From the NCBI GenBank assembly GCA_910584195.1, contig CAJTYV010000004.1:124001-188000 (forward strand): a stretch of 64,000 nt of DNA, written 5' to 3'. Source of the DNA: an uncultured Ruminococcus sp. (GTDB lineage Bacteria; Bacillota; Clostridia; Oscillospirales; Ruminococcaceae). The notes beneath the pieces are model-generated. The model did no database searches. It worked only from the letters and a program-made list of their open reading frames with translations, and was not told where the DNA came from. A program made the translations under genes and the position numbers. Positions 16,702-24,934 of this stretch are shown piece by piece. Position 1 is the first letter of the stretch; every line of letters starts with the position of its first letter.

Positions 16702-18701
16702 TGAGCGGATCATTTTATCCTAAGCTTGCGGCGACAAATATCCGCAAAAATGCAAGAAATTACGTTCCGTATATATTGACCTGCATATTTACCGTAGCGA
16801 TGTATTACATTATGAAGTCTCTTTCGCTGAATAATGGGATAGAGAATGTTTTCGGAGGAGGTACTGTAGCTTATACATTGAAATTCGGCAGCGGTGTAAT
16901 AGCGATTTTTTCTGTTATTTTCCTGTTTTACACAAACAGCTTTCTTACGAAAAAGCGTAAAAAGGAATTCGGACTCTTTAACATACTTGGTATGGAAAAA
17001 AAGCATATAGCCAAGATCATGGCATATGAGAGCATGTATACTGCACTGCTCGGTATCGGGGGCGGAATTGGTTTCGGAATACTTCTTGATAAGCTTATGT
17101 TTGTGGCAGTAATCCGTATTGTAAAATCTGAAATACCTTTAGGTTTTTATGTGTCTGATAAAGCTGTAGTAAGTACGCTTATGCTTTTTGGAGTATTGTT
17201 TTTACTGATATTCCTTAATTCCTTGAGGCTTATTCACCTTGCTAAGCCTATCGAGCTTCTGCAAGGCGGCAGTGTGGGCGAGAAAGAACCGAAAGCTAAG
17301 TGGTTATTCGCTTTATTTGGAATCGCCTGTCTCATAACCGGTTATTATATTGCGGTAACGGTTAAGAATCCTATATCTGCATTATCACTTTTTTTCTTAT
17401 CGGTCATACTTGTTATTGTCGGAACTTACTGTCTTTTCACAGCCGGCAGCATAGCTTTTTTAAAGATACTCAAAAAGAATAAAAGATATTACTACAAAAC
17501 AAACCATTTTATAAGCGTATCGGGTATGATGTACCGTATGAAGCAAAATGCCGTTGGACTCGCTAATATTTGTATTTTGTCAACAATGGTTCTTGTTATG
17601 ATTTCTTCGACTTCTTCGCTTATGATAGGAGTTGAGGATATTATTAACGATCGATATCCGTATCAGCTTGAATTCAGCGCATATACAAGCGATACTGATA
17701 TTATCGAAGATATTGTCAATATGGTCAATGAAACATCAGACGAGGAAGATATTGCTATAACTAAACGAACGGTATACACAAGCCTGCAATTTTCAGCTGT
17801 ATATAAAGGAGGAAATGAATTCGAGTTTCCTGAAAAACAGGATTTGAGTCTGCTCGACTATGTACACAATATTTGTTTTATAACTGCTGAGGATTATTCG
17901 AATTATATAGGCAAGAATGTGACCTTGAACGATGGAGAAGTAATATTTTACTCAAACAGCAAACCGTTTAAAGAAGATTCAGTTAAGATTTTCGGTAAAG
18001 AATATATAATAAAGGAGCGTACGGACAATTATATCAGTGATGAATTTATGGATTCGGAACTTATTCCGACTTTCGGTATAGTTGTAAATGATATAGATGC
18101 AATAAATGAAATCAGAGCAGAACAGGACAAAATTTACGGTGAAAATTCAAGCGTAATTCTTTCACATTGTAAGGTCAATACGGACGGCAGTGCGGAAGAA
18201 CAGAAAAGTCTTTATGATAAAGTATGGGATAAGTTAACAGAATATACCAAAGTTAATGATATAAGTTATACTACGACTTGCCGTGAAAATCAACGTGAAA
18301 ATATATACGGATTGTACGGCGGATTATTTTTCCTTGGAATTTTCATGGGATTGCTGTTTACTATAGCAACCGTACTTATTATATACTATAAGCAAATATC
18401 GGAAGGATGCGATGATAAGAACCGATTTGAGATAATGCAGAAGGTCGGAATGAGCGAGCAGGAAGTAAAGAGTTCGATACGTTCACAAGTTCTTATGGTT
18501 TTCTTTATGCCACTTATAATGGCGGGAATCCATTTGTCTTTTGCATTTCCAATTGTAAAAAAGATTCTTATTATGCTTCAGCTTAGTAATGTAAATCTGT
18601 TTATTGCCTGCAATATTGGTGTATTCCTTATATTTGCCTTAATATATATTGCGGTATATTTAATGACGTCAAGAGTTTATTATAAAATTATTAAGAGGTA
18701 A
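16701..18701 (+). CDS. BceB-type FtsX-family permease
   Basis: A 666-residue membrane protein with the BceB pattern: N-terminal helix at about 18-38, FtsX-like helix groups up to residue 310, a large extracellular domain of about 200 residues (about 315-525) that would contact the peptide or lipid II cycle intermediate, and three or four C-terminal helices. GAGAGGTG precedes the ATG, which overlaps the small gene's stop. A strong terminator follows, closing the module. Confidence 0.94.
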   Translation: MSGSFYPKLAATNIRKNARNYVPYILTCIFTVAMYYIMKSLSLNNGIENVFGGGTVAYTLKFGSGVIAIFSVIFLFYTNSFLTKKRKKEFGLFNILGMEKKHIAKIMAYESMYTALLGIGGGIGFGILLDKLMFVAVIRIVKSEIPLGFYVSDKAVVSTLMLFGVLFLLIFLNSLRLIHLAKPIELLQGGSVGEKEPKAKWLFALFGIACLITGYYIAVTVKNPISALSLFFLSVILVIVGTYCLFTAGSIAFLKILKKNKRYYYKTNHFISVSGMMYRMKQNAVGLANICILSTMVLVMISSTSSLMIGVEDIINDRYPYQLEFSAYTSDTDIIEDIVNMVNETSDEEDIAITKRTVYTSLQFSAVYKGGNEFEFPEKQDLSLLDYVHNICFITAEDYSNYIGKNVTLNDGEVIFYSNSKPFKEDSVKIFGKEYIIKERTDNYISDEFMDSELIPTFGIVVNDIDAINEIRAEQDKIYGENSSVILSHCKVNTDGSAEEQKSLYDKVWDKLTEYTKVNDISYTTTCRENQRENIYGLYGGLFFLGIFMGLLFTIATVLIIYYKQISEGCDDKNRFEIMQKVGMSEQEVKSSIRSQVLMVFFMPLIMAGIHLSFAFPIVKKILIMLQLSNVNLFIACNIGVFLIFALIYIAVYLMTSRVYYKIIKR

Positions 18702-18708
18702 AAATTAT

Positions 18709-18747
18709 GCAGCATGGGAAGTTATTGTTTCCCGTGCTGCTTTTTTT
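18709..18747 (+). terminator. intrinsic terminator of the Bce-type module
   Basis: Stem 18709-18720 with 18729-18740 (12 bp with one T-G pair), short loop, then seven T. The sigK stop codon on the opposite strand begins at the end of the T run; the A side is weak, so it serves mainly the plus strand. Confidence 0.88.
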
Positions 18748-19433
18748 CAGAAGGCAGATGCAGAGTCATACATTTCTTTAAGCTTTCCAATTGCCTTTTT
18801 TTCTATGCGCGAAACGTAAGAACGTGAAATACCAAGTCTTTCGGCGGTTTCATTCTGAGTGTGAGGAGAACCGGAATAAAGTCCGTAGCGATAAATGATA
18901 ATTTCAAGTTCTCTTTTATCAAGGCATTTTTCAAGAAATCCGTACAATTGTTTTGAGCGTATATTAAGTTCTACCAGTTCATGAATATCTACGCCGTCAT
19001 CAATAAGATCTATAAGAGTCATGGAATTTCCGTCTTTATCGGTTTCAACGGGTTCACCGAGGTATATATCACCTGCTGATTTTTTTGCAGCTCGAAAATT
19101 CATCAAAACTTCGTTTTCAATGCATCTACTCGCATAGGTTGCAAATTTAGCGCCTTTTTTATAGTCAAAGGTAGATACGGCCTTTATAAGTCCGATAGTG
19201 CCGATTGAAATAAGCTCATCTTGTTCAGCAGCTGACTGAGTATATTTTTTTACAATATGAGCCACAAGCCTGAGGTTATGTTCAATTAATTTGTTTCGTG
19301 CATTTTTATCGCCGTTTGACATTTTTTCAAAGTATTCCAGTTCCTTTGCTTTGGAAAGCGGTTTTGGGAAGATGTTGTTATTTTCAACATGCAGAGCAAA
19401 AAAGAGCAAATTTTTTAAAAATTCAAGTATCAT
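18747..19433 (-). CDS. sigK: sporulation sigma factor K (pro-sigma-K)
   Basis: A 228-residue sigma-70 family factor for late mother-cell sporulation genes. The hydrophobic N-terminal pro-sequence (ILEFLKNLLFFALHV) that SpoIVFB would remove is present, followed by region 2 (LIEHNLRLVAHIVKKY, ISIGTIGLIKA) and region 4 (TQNETAERLGISRSYVSRIE). The gene is continuous, with no skin-like interruption. I chose ATG 19433, which has GGTGG 8 bases upstream; an in-frame GTG at 19445 would add four residues. It places the organism among spore formers or their recent descendants. Confidence 0.93.
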   Translation of the reverse strand: MILEFLKNLLFFALHVENNNIFPKPLSKAKELEYFEKMSNGDKNARNKLIEHNLRLVAHIVKKYTQSAAEQDELISIGTIGLIKAVSTFDYKKGAKFATYASRCIENEVLMNFRAAKKSAGDIYLGEPVETDKDGNSMTLIDLIDDGVDIHELVELNIRSKQLYGFLEKCLDKRELEIIIYRYGLYSGSPHTQNETAERLGISRSYVSRIEKKAIGKLKEMYDSASAF

Positions 19434-19464
19434 AGGCAGCACCACCGATTAAAAATATATAGAT

Positions 19465-19492
19465 ACGTTATGAGAAATTCTCCTTTTCGTAT
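19465..19492 (-). promoter_or_regulatory. candidate sigma-E/sigma-K type promoter for sigK
   Basis: On the minus strand ATA (19492-19490), 17-bp spacer, CATAACGT (19472-19465), fitting the CATANNNT -10 of mother-cell sigma factors. Short motifs like this occur by chance, so it is tentative, but its position 30 bases before the start is right. Confidence 0.35.
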
Positions 19493-19497
19493 CTTTC

Positions 19498-19660
19498 AGA
19501 ACTTGTGTTCATAGGATAGATATGTGGATTTTTGAGGTGAAATTTTATTCTTGCCAAGCGAAAGACCGCAGGATTACTGACGTGTTTCAAGGGATTTCAA
19601 CGCAGCAAGCATAAAATTTTACCCAAAAGATGTGCAGATTATCCTATGAAAACAAGTTCT
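19498..19660. repeat. 163-bp imperfect inverted-repeat element (MITE-like)
   Basis: Terminal arms 19498-19518 and 19640-19660 match in 20 of 21 positions as inverted repeats. Pairing continues imperfectly inward over another 35 or so bases (a shared AAATTTTAT-CTTGC core), so the whole element can fold into one long hairpin. It carries no ORF. A similar end occurs at 23693-23710 and a 13-base piece at 55983-55995. No clear target duplication was seen. Confidence 0.6.
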
Positions 19661-19836
19661 CATATATTGTATGCAGGAGGGCTTGAACTAAATGTCGAAT
19701 TATGAAAGAAAAATTAGAGTATGTTCATTTTATGTGAATACAATCTATAAAAGTTTTATTTTATGAAATGTCGGTGGAATATTCAAATTTCACAGCTTAA
19801 AGTAAAGTGGAAAATTATGTTATTAAAATATTTCAA

Positions 19837-19879
19837 AAACTCCCGTCAAAGCCGTTAAATAAGACTTTGACGGGAGTTT
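19837..19879 (-). terminator. intrinsic terminator of the second resistance operon
   Basis: A perfect 15-bp inverted repeat (19837-19851 with 19865-19879), 13-base loop. Read on the minus strand it ends in TTTTT, about 110 bases past the kinase stop. The rest of the 19661-19988 gap shows nothing else that I can support. Confidence 0.85.
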
Positions 19880-19988
19880 GCCAAAAGCGTTCGGAAAGAT
19901 TTTACCGGTAATTTTTTGCGTCGTGAACATTAGTTTTTCTGAGTTTATATTAATTGTAAGAATCGGAGTGAACGCTATGAGCGCAAGT

Positions 19989-20876
19989 TCAAAAAGTTAA
20001 TTTGATTTTGAGCATATTTTTGTCAAGCTTTGCAGAGATATTTCCGCCCATTGACTCTGTAAGAGTTTTGGCAATGGAAAGACCAATACCTGTTGTTTTG
20101 TCAGCAGTTTCGACTGTATAAAATCTATCGAACAATCTGCCAACGGTAATTTCGTCAAGCTGTTCCGCTTTGTTTTCAAAAAGAATACAGCAATTTTGCA
20201 TAAGCGTTATATTTAGATCTCCATTGCTGTAGCGAACGGCGTTTGAAATGATATTGGAAAAAATTCTTGACAGCGCTGTTTTATTAAGTTTTCTTCGAAC
20301 TGTTTCTTCGCATATGTTTATTTTCGGGACTATGTCACGATTTGTAAGAACGGCATAAAATGCTGAAATACTTTCTTCCAAAACGTCGTTTACATTGATT
20401 TCCTCCATATCGAGCTTTGTTTCATCCGAAACAGCGGCAGAATATTTAAGAAGCTCTTGCGTAAGCTGTTTCATGGCTTTGGTGCGGCCTGAGATTATAT
20501 TTAAATATCTTCTCGTTTGTTCGGGCATATTTTCTTTTTCCAACATGTCAAGATAGCCTTGGATCGCTGTCAGAGGAGTACGCAGATCATGAGAGATATT
20601 TGTAACAGCCGCTTTTAGCTCCGTATCGCCCTGTTTGAAGCGAATATGCTCTTCACGAAGTATTTTTAGCTGAACATTCAGATCCGAAGCAAGATATTTC
20701 ATATCTTTATCTGCGCTTGAAATATCTATAAGCATATTTGTGTCTGCGGAAAGTATTTCGGCAAGTTTACCGCGTATCTCCCTGGTGGATTTTTTCAGAA
20801 GATATATTTTTACGGACAGCAATATTACAGCGGCAGTCAGTCCTGCCGAAATAAAGAGCCACAAACACAAATGCAT
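19989..20876 (-). CDS. histidine kinase of a peptide-resistance two-component system
   Basis: A 295-residue kinase with one N-terminal transmembrane helix (about 4-26), a HAMP-like linker, HisKA with His96 in ISHDLRTPLTAI, and a HATPase domain with SNIISNAVRYS, RFYT and TGIGLSIAKTL motifs; the N-box lysine/glycine pattern is slightly shortened. It is the last gene of a minus-strand group: regulator, ATPase, permease, kinase. That order resembles lantibiotic/bacitracin self-protection and resistance operons (BcrAB or LanFEG type with a LanRK-like pair). Confidence 0.9.
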   Translation of the reverse strand: MHLCLWLFISAGLTAAVILLSVKIYLLKKSTREIRGKLAEILSADTNMLIDISSADKDMKYLASDLNVQLKILREEHIRFKQGDTELKAAVTNISHDLRTPLTAIQGYLDMLEKENMPEQTRRYLNIISGRTKAMKQLTQELLKYSAAVSDETKLDMEEINVNDVLEESISAFYAVLTNRDIVPKINICEETVRRKLNKTALSRIFSNIISNAVRYSNGDLNITLMQNCCILFENKAEQLDEITVGRLFDRFYTVETADKTTGIGLSIAKTLTESMGGNISAKLDKNMLKIKLTF

Positions 20877-20886
20877 TTTATTTCAC

Positions 20887-21756
20887 CTATTTCAAATCTT
20901 TTTTACGGAATATTACCATTCCCGCGCCGTTGGATAAAATAACGATTATTATAGAATATATTGCCATAATACCTATGTTTTTATCATTATTACATGCAAT
21001 TTGATAGAACTGATTGAAAGGAAGCGCTTTATTTGCAAACACGTATATTTTACGCTTTGTACCGGAAATATATCTCGGGTTCTTTATCGTTATAGGTTCA
21101 ATGGACATTTCACCCGTCTCCGCATTTGTTGAGGTTGCCTGATAATCATTATAGTATTCCGGTTCTTCAAGTTTTGACGATATATGCAGTGCAGCCATAA
21201 ACATTATTACAGTCAGAATGAGAGCAGTAACAGAACCCGCAGACTTACTTTGTATAAGCATTGAAAAAAAAACCAGTATTGCTGTAAAGCTTATTATGGT
21301 GGCGCATTGACTGAGAGTATATACGAATGTCTCGATCATGGTCAGAGATGCTTTTCCCAAAATCAATTGCCCAAGCCCTAATGTAACGAGAATAAATGTC
21401 AATAACATAATAATATCAGCTGCAGCGCAGGTAATAAAGTTTGAAATGTATATTTCCCAACGTTTATGCCCTACCATAAGTTTATTTCTGACAGTTCCGT
21501 CCGAATATTCAGTACCTACGAAAATTCCCACAAATGCGGCAACAGCAAAAACAACATATAATGCTCCGCTGAAAGCAAAACCGTCAGCTGATTTAAATTC
21601 CGCACCCAAGTTTTCATAATGGCTCAGATTCTTCTGAATATCAATATATCGCATAATATCAAGGAAAACTCCTAATCCGCCGGAAAACAGCATGCAGATC
21701 CTGAAAAGAGTACTTTTAAAAAGTCGTGCAAAGTTTGCCTTTATAAGTCTGCTCAT
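20887..21756 (-). CDS. ABC-2 type permease
   Basis: A 289-residue membrane protein with six hydrophobic helices. One extracellular segment of about 80 residues lies before the last helix (YISGTKRKIYVFANKALPFNQ region), as in BcrB/LanE-like permeases. It overlaps the ATPase gene by four bases and ends 10 bases before the kinase start. Export of, or immunity to, cationic peptides is inferred from context; the substrate is unknown. Confidence 0.85.
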   Translation of the reverse strand: MSRLIKANFARLFKSTLFRICMLFSGGLGVFLDIMRYIDIQKNLSHYENLGAEFKSADGFAFSGALYVVFAVAAFVGIFVGTEYSDGTVRNKLMVGHKRWEIYISNFITCAAADIIMLLTFILVTLGLGQLILGKASLTMIETFVYTLSQCATIISFTAILVFFSMLIQSKSAGSVTALILTVIMFMAALHISSKLEEPEYYNDYQATSTNAETGEMSIEPITIKNPRYISGTKRKIYVFANKALPFNQFYQIACNNDKNIGIMAIYSIIIVILSNGAGMVIFRKKDLK

Positions 21757-22664
21757 TTTCTATCACCGCCCACAAGATTAACAAAGTAGCTTTCAAGACT
21801 TTCGTCACGTTCTGTAATAGTGAGCAAAGTACATTTTTCACTTGATAAAGCTTCAACAAGTTCTGTGACGCTGATTTTAGTGAAAACATCTGCTGTTTCC
21901 TCGTCGGCTATACTGTATTCCATAGACATTGCATCAAAAACCTTAACAGCAGCCGTCATATTCGAAACTTTGAGGCGCATACATTTTCGGCACGCATTTT
22001 CAAGTTCTTCAGCGCTTATTTCCTTTATCATACGTCCGCCTTCGATAAAGCCGTAATGTGTGGCAAGCCTTGAAAGCTCGTCCAAAATGTGGCTCGATAT
22101 GAGAACTGTTATCTGATTTTCCTTGTTTAGTTTCAGAATAAGCTCGCGTATCTCAATTATACCCTGAGGATTGAGACCGTTTATCGGCTCGTCCAGTATG
22201 AGGAAATCAGGATTGCCTGCAAGAGCTACTGCGATTCCGAGTCTTTGTCTCATTCCGAGAGAGAAGTTTTTAGCTTTCTTTTTACCTGTACCGTTGAGTC
22301 CCACAAGTCGAAGAAGTTCCGGTATGCTTTCAAAAGACGGCATGCCTAAAATACGATACTGCTCTTTAAGATTTTCCTCAGCAGTCATCCCGAGATAGAT
22401 AGACGGAGTTTCAACTACAGCTCCTATTCTGCGTCTCGATTTGCAGATGTCAAGATCGGTGTTTTTCTTGCCGTATAAGGTAAAAAATCCCGAAGTTGGC
22501 GGCTGTAATCCGCTGATAAGGCGGATAAGTGTGGTTTTGCCCGCGCCGTTTTTCCCAACAAAGCCGTATATTGAGCCTTTGGGGACGTTCATTGTCAGTC
22601 CGTTCAGAGCGTTGAAATTCCTGTAATGCTTGCACAGGGCTTTTGTCTGTAACACGTATTCCAT
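21753..22664 (-). CDS. BcrA/LanF-type ABC transporter ATPase
   Basis: A 303-residue ATPase. Walker A GKNGAGKTT (about 37-45), signature FSLGMRQRLGIA (the SLGM form typical of ABC-2 drug/lantibiotic immunity ATPases), Walker B FLILDEPINGLNP and switch His in SSHIL. It has a C-terminal extension of about 90 residues of the BcrA type. The 172-bp repeat at 22685-22856 sits 20 bases upstream, between this gene and its regulator. Confidence 0.93.
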   Translation of the reverse strand: MEYVLQTKALCKHYRNFNALNGLTMNVPKGSIYGFVGKNGAGKTTLIRLISGLQPPTSGFFTLYGKKNTDLDICKSRRRIGAVVETPSIYLGMTAEENLKEQYRILGMPSFESIPELLRLVGLNGTGKKKAKNFSLGMRQRLGIAVALAGNPDFLILDEPINGLNPQGIIEIRELILKLNKENQITVLISSHILDELSRLATHYGFIEGGRMIKEISAEELENACRKCMRLKVSNMTAAVKVFDAMSMEYSIADEETADVFTKISVTELVEALSSEKCTLLTITERDESLESYFVNLVGGDRK

Positions 22665-22684
22665 TTTATGACTCCTTTACTTAT

Positions 22685-22856
22685 GGCAACACCGCACAAA
22701 GCACGCCTGACGGTTTGATATGTCATCTGCTTGCGTTTTTCTCGTCATCTTGCACAAAAACTCCTTGACATACGTCAGTATGCCTGTGCCATTTTTATAC
22801 AATCTGACGAAAAATTCGACTGCGCATCTGCCGCACAATCTTTGTGCGGTGTTGCC
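22685..22856. repeat. 172-bp miniature inverted-repeat element, copy 1
   Basis: Ends are perfect 17-bp inverted repeats (GGCAACACCGCACAAAG and its complement), flanked by a direct TTAT duplication (22681-22684 and 22857-22860). The centre carries CATACGTCAGTATG. No ORF. Copy 2 at 60467-60638 has the same length and differs at about 11 positions. It lies in the transcribed leader between the response regulator and the ATPase gene. Confidence 0.88.
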
Positions 22857-22915
22857 TTATAAAATATGAAAGATAAACTTATTGTTTATCTTGTGGAATC
22901 ATTTTATCAGGCAAA

Positions 22916-22957
22916 GGTTAAGACATCGGTTAAGAAAACCGTAAAGATATGGTTAAG
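22916..22957 (-). promoter_or_regulatory. tandem CTTAACC-type operator upstream of the ABC genes
   Basis: On the minus strand CTTAACC (22957), CTTTACGG (22946), CTTAACC (22934) and CTTAACC (22922) recur every 11-12 bp, the spacing of OmpR/PhoB-family binding sites. The first overlaps the regulator's stop codon. A weak -10 (TAAAAT) follows about 10 bases after the last repeat. Probably an autoregulated internal promoter for the ABC-kinase genes. Confidence 0.55.
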
Positions 22958-23621
22958 TTTTTTCACGCATTTTAAAACCGATTCCCCATACAGCTTCAAT
23001 ATAATCCTTGCCGCAAGGTTCGCGAAGCTTTCGTCTGAGATTGCTTATATGGACTTTCAGCGAACTTTCAACGCAGTCGGGAGTATCGAAGCTTATTCTG
23101 TCGAGAATGACCGATCTTGCTATAACCTGCGAAGGATTGAGCATAAGGAGCTTTAAAATAGCAAATTCGGTTTTTGTAAGTTTTACGGGAACTCCCGAAA
23201 TATCAACGGAATGAGATGTAATATCAAGAGTTATTTCCTCAAATTTAAGAATGTCGGATTTATCTGTCATACTGCTCATGCGAAGTACCGCAGTTATTCT
23301 TGCAAGCAGTTCACGGGTATCAAAAGGCTTTGTAATGTAGTCTGCCGCTCCGCTTAAAAGCAGTTTTACTTTGTCGCTTACATCGGCTTTTGCCGATACT
23401 ACGATTACAGGGATACTGCTGATTTTCGGAAGAATATCTTCTCCGCTCAGTCCGGGAATCATAAGATCAAGCAATATCAGGTCAGGGCGGCTGTTTTCGA
23501 GAGCCATTAGAGTTTCCGTACCGGAATATGTTCGAAGAATGGCGTATCCTTCTTTAGTAAGCAGTTCTTCAAGCATGTCGCCAATGTAAATATCATCGTC
23601 TGTTATCATGATGGTTTTCAT
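22953..23621 (-). CDS. OmpR-family response regulator
   Basis: A 222-residue regulator: receiver with the DDD acidic cluster near residue 8, phospho-acceptor near Asp51 in LILLDLMIPG and Lys in TKPFD, then a trans_reg_C winged helix (LTKTEFAILKLL, VHISNLRRKL, VWGIGFKM). GAGGTGA precedes the ATG. The cognate kinase is probably the last gene of the group at 19989-20876, separated from it by the transporter genes and a repeat element. Confidence 0.93.
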   Translation of the reverse strand: MKTIMITDDDIYIGDMLEELLTKEGYAILRTYSGTETLMALENSRPDLILLDLMIPGLSGEDILPKISSIPVIVVSAKADVSDKVKLLLSGAADYITKPFDTRELLARITAVLRMSSMTDKSDILKFEEITLDITSHSVDISGVPVKLTKTEFAILKLLMLNPSQVIARSVILDRISFDTPDCVESSLKVHISNLRRKLREPCGKDYIEAVWGIGFKMREKT

Positions 23622-23651
23622 TTTATGTCACCTCGGAAAAAATATATTTTT

Positions 23652-23680
23652 ATTATAGCATAGAAAAATATATAAGTCAA
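23652..23680 (-). promoter_or_regulatory. sigma-A promoter of the second resistance operon
   Basis: On the minus strand TTGACT (23680-23675), 17-bp spacer, TATAAT (23657-23652), about 30 bases before the regulator start codon. Confidence 0.8.
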
Positions 23681-23692
23681 ATTGAAGAATTA

Positions 23693-23710
23693 CCTATGTG
23701 AACAGGTTCT
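23693..23710. repeat. solitary repeat end related to the 19.5-kb element
   Basis: Eighteen bases match the right arm of the 19498-19660 element at 15 positions (CCTATG..AACA.GTTCT). No second arm is found nearby, so it reads as a relic. Confidence 0.35.
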
Positions 23711-23766
23711 TGGTGAATGAAAACGGAAAATTTTACCTGCTTTTTTGAAAATTTTTATTAAAACTG

Positions 23767-23795
23767 TTGAAATTGCAGTTTAAAGATGATATAAT
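23767..23795 (+). promoter_or_regulatory. promoter of the five-gene MoxR/DUF5682/VWA/SWIM/DUF4132 operon
   Basis: TTGAAA (23767-23772), 17-bp spacer, TATAAT (23790-23795), then AAGGAG at 23815-23820 before the first start codon. It is the only clear promoter for the following 9.7 kb. Confidence 0.78.
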
Positions 23796-23827
23796 AAAAT
23801 AAATGTTTACATGTAAGGAGTATTTAA

Positions 23828-24934
23828 ATGGAAAATAATCTTATAAAACCTCCCGTAGAAATACGATATAAAGAAGAACTTGACATGCTCAGAAAATACG
23901 ATGACGGCAAAAAACCGGAAAACTGGGTACTTTCTCCGAAAGCGGTGCGCACATTTATACTTGGCGGAAAAATAAAAAAAGGAAACGAATCATTTGAAAT
24001 TTCACGAAAATTTTATGGTAACGATGCTCTCGTGGAAAGATGTATAATTACTCTTGCAGGAAACCGCGGACTTATGCTTGTGGGAGAGCCGGGAACTGCA
24101 AAGACAATGCTGTCTGAGCTGCTTTCCGCTGCATGCTGTGGAATAAGTACAAATACCGTACAGGGAACGGCAGGCACGACCGAAGATATGATAAAATACA
24201 GTTGGAATTACGCTCTGTTGTTGGCAAATGGTCCGTCCAGAGAAGCTCTTGTTCCCTCTCCGCTGCTTATCGGAATGGAAAAAGGAATCTTTACCCGTTT
24301 TGAAGAAATTACCAGAACTCCGGCAGAAATTCAGGACAGCCTGATTTCTGTTATGAGCGACCAAATACTTAATATTCCTGAATTAGAGAACGAAGGACTT
24401 GTTTTTGCACGTCCGGGTTTTAATATTATCGGTACGGCAAATACACGCGATAAGGGTGTAAATGAAATGTCGGGAGCTTTGAAAAGACGTTTTAATTTTG
24501 AAACGGTAGAACCCGTAAGGGATGTACGTCTTGAAAAAGAGATTATAATAAGAGAAGCACGGAATTTAGCTGATGCAGGGCATATTGACATGCCGGTAGA
24601 CGAAGATGCGGCGGAGCTGTTAGCAGTTACATATCATGAGCTGCGCGAGGGCGTTGACAGCAGCGGAACTGTTATAGAATCGCCGGCAGCTGTTATGAGT
24701 ACCGCTGAAGCAGTGTCGGTATATTATCAGACTTTGAGTCATGCGTGGTATTACGGAAACGCTAAAGTAGATATGAAAATTATGACAGAGAATCTTTTGG
24801 GCGCTGTATGTAAAGAGAACAAAGACGATCTGGAAAAACTTAAAGCATATTTCCGCACATCGGTAAAAAATAAAAGCAGTAAGGTCGGTGGATTATGGAA
24901 AGAATACTATTCAGCAGCAAAGGTGCTGAAATAA
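23828..24934 (+). CDS. MoxR-type AAA+ ATPase (YehL-like)
   Basis: A 368-residue AAA+ ATPase of the MoxR clade. Walker A GEPGTAKT is at residues 86-93, the Walker B region reads IFTRFEEI with Glu in place of the usual Asp, sensor 1 is IIGTANTRDKG, and GALKRRF carries the arginine finger. MoxR proteins usually act as chaperones that load cofactors or remodel a partner VWA protein, here encoded two genes downstream. Length and order match E. coli YehL. The next gene starts inside its last 40 bases. Symbol left blank because orthology was not tested. Confidence 0.92.
   Translation: MENNLIKPPVEIRYKEELDMLRKYDDGKKPENWVLSPKAVRTFILGGKIKKGNESFEISRKFYGNDALVERCIITLAGNRGLMLVGEPGTAKTMLSELLSAACCGISTNTVQGTAGTTEDMIKYSWNYALLLANGPSREALVPSPLLIGMEKGIFTRFEEITRTPAEIQDSLISVMSDQILNIPELENEGLVFARPGFNIIGTANTRDKGVNEMSGALKRRFNFETVEPVRDVRLEKEIIIREARNLADAGHIDMPVDEDAAELLAVTYHELREGVDSSGTVIESPAAVMSTAEAVSVYYQTLSHAWYYGNAKVDMKIMTENLLGAVCKENKDDLEKLKAYFRTSVKNKSSKVGGLWKEYYSAAKVLK

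Noticed and set aside
19692..19766. A 24-codon ORF with AGGAGG upstream in the gap between sigK and the kinase
   Set aside because: Spacing of 11 bases is long, the peptide has no recognisable features, no promoter was found, and it follows a repeat element; not supported enough to annotate.
22681..22860. CRISPR-like repetition
   Set aside because: The two similar segments are 38 kb apart and palindromic with target duplications; no regular repeat-spacer array is present anywhere in the window.
24895..24934. Frameshift between the MoxR-type gene and the DUF5682 gene
   Set aside because: Both proteins are full-length for their families, and similar overlaps join other genes of the operon, so it is a normal coupled junction.
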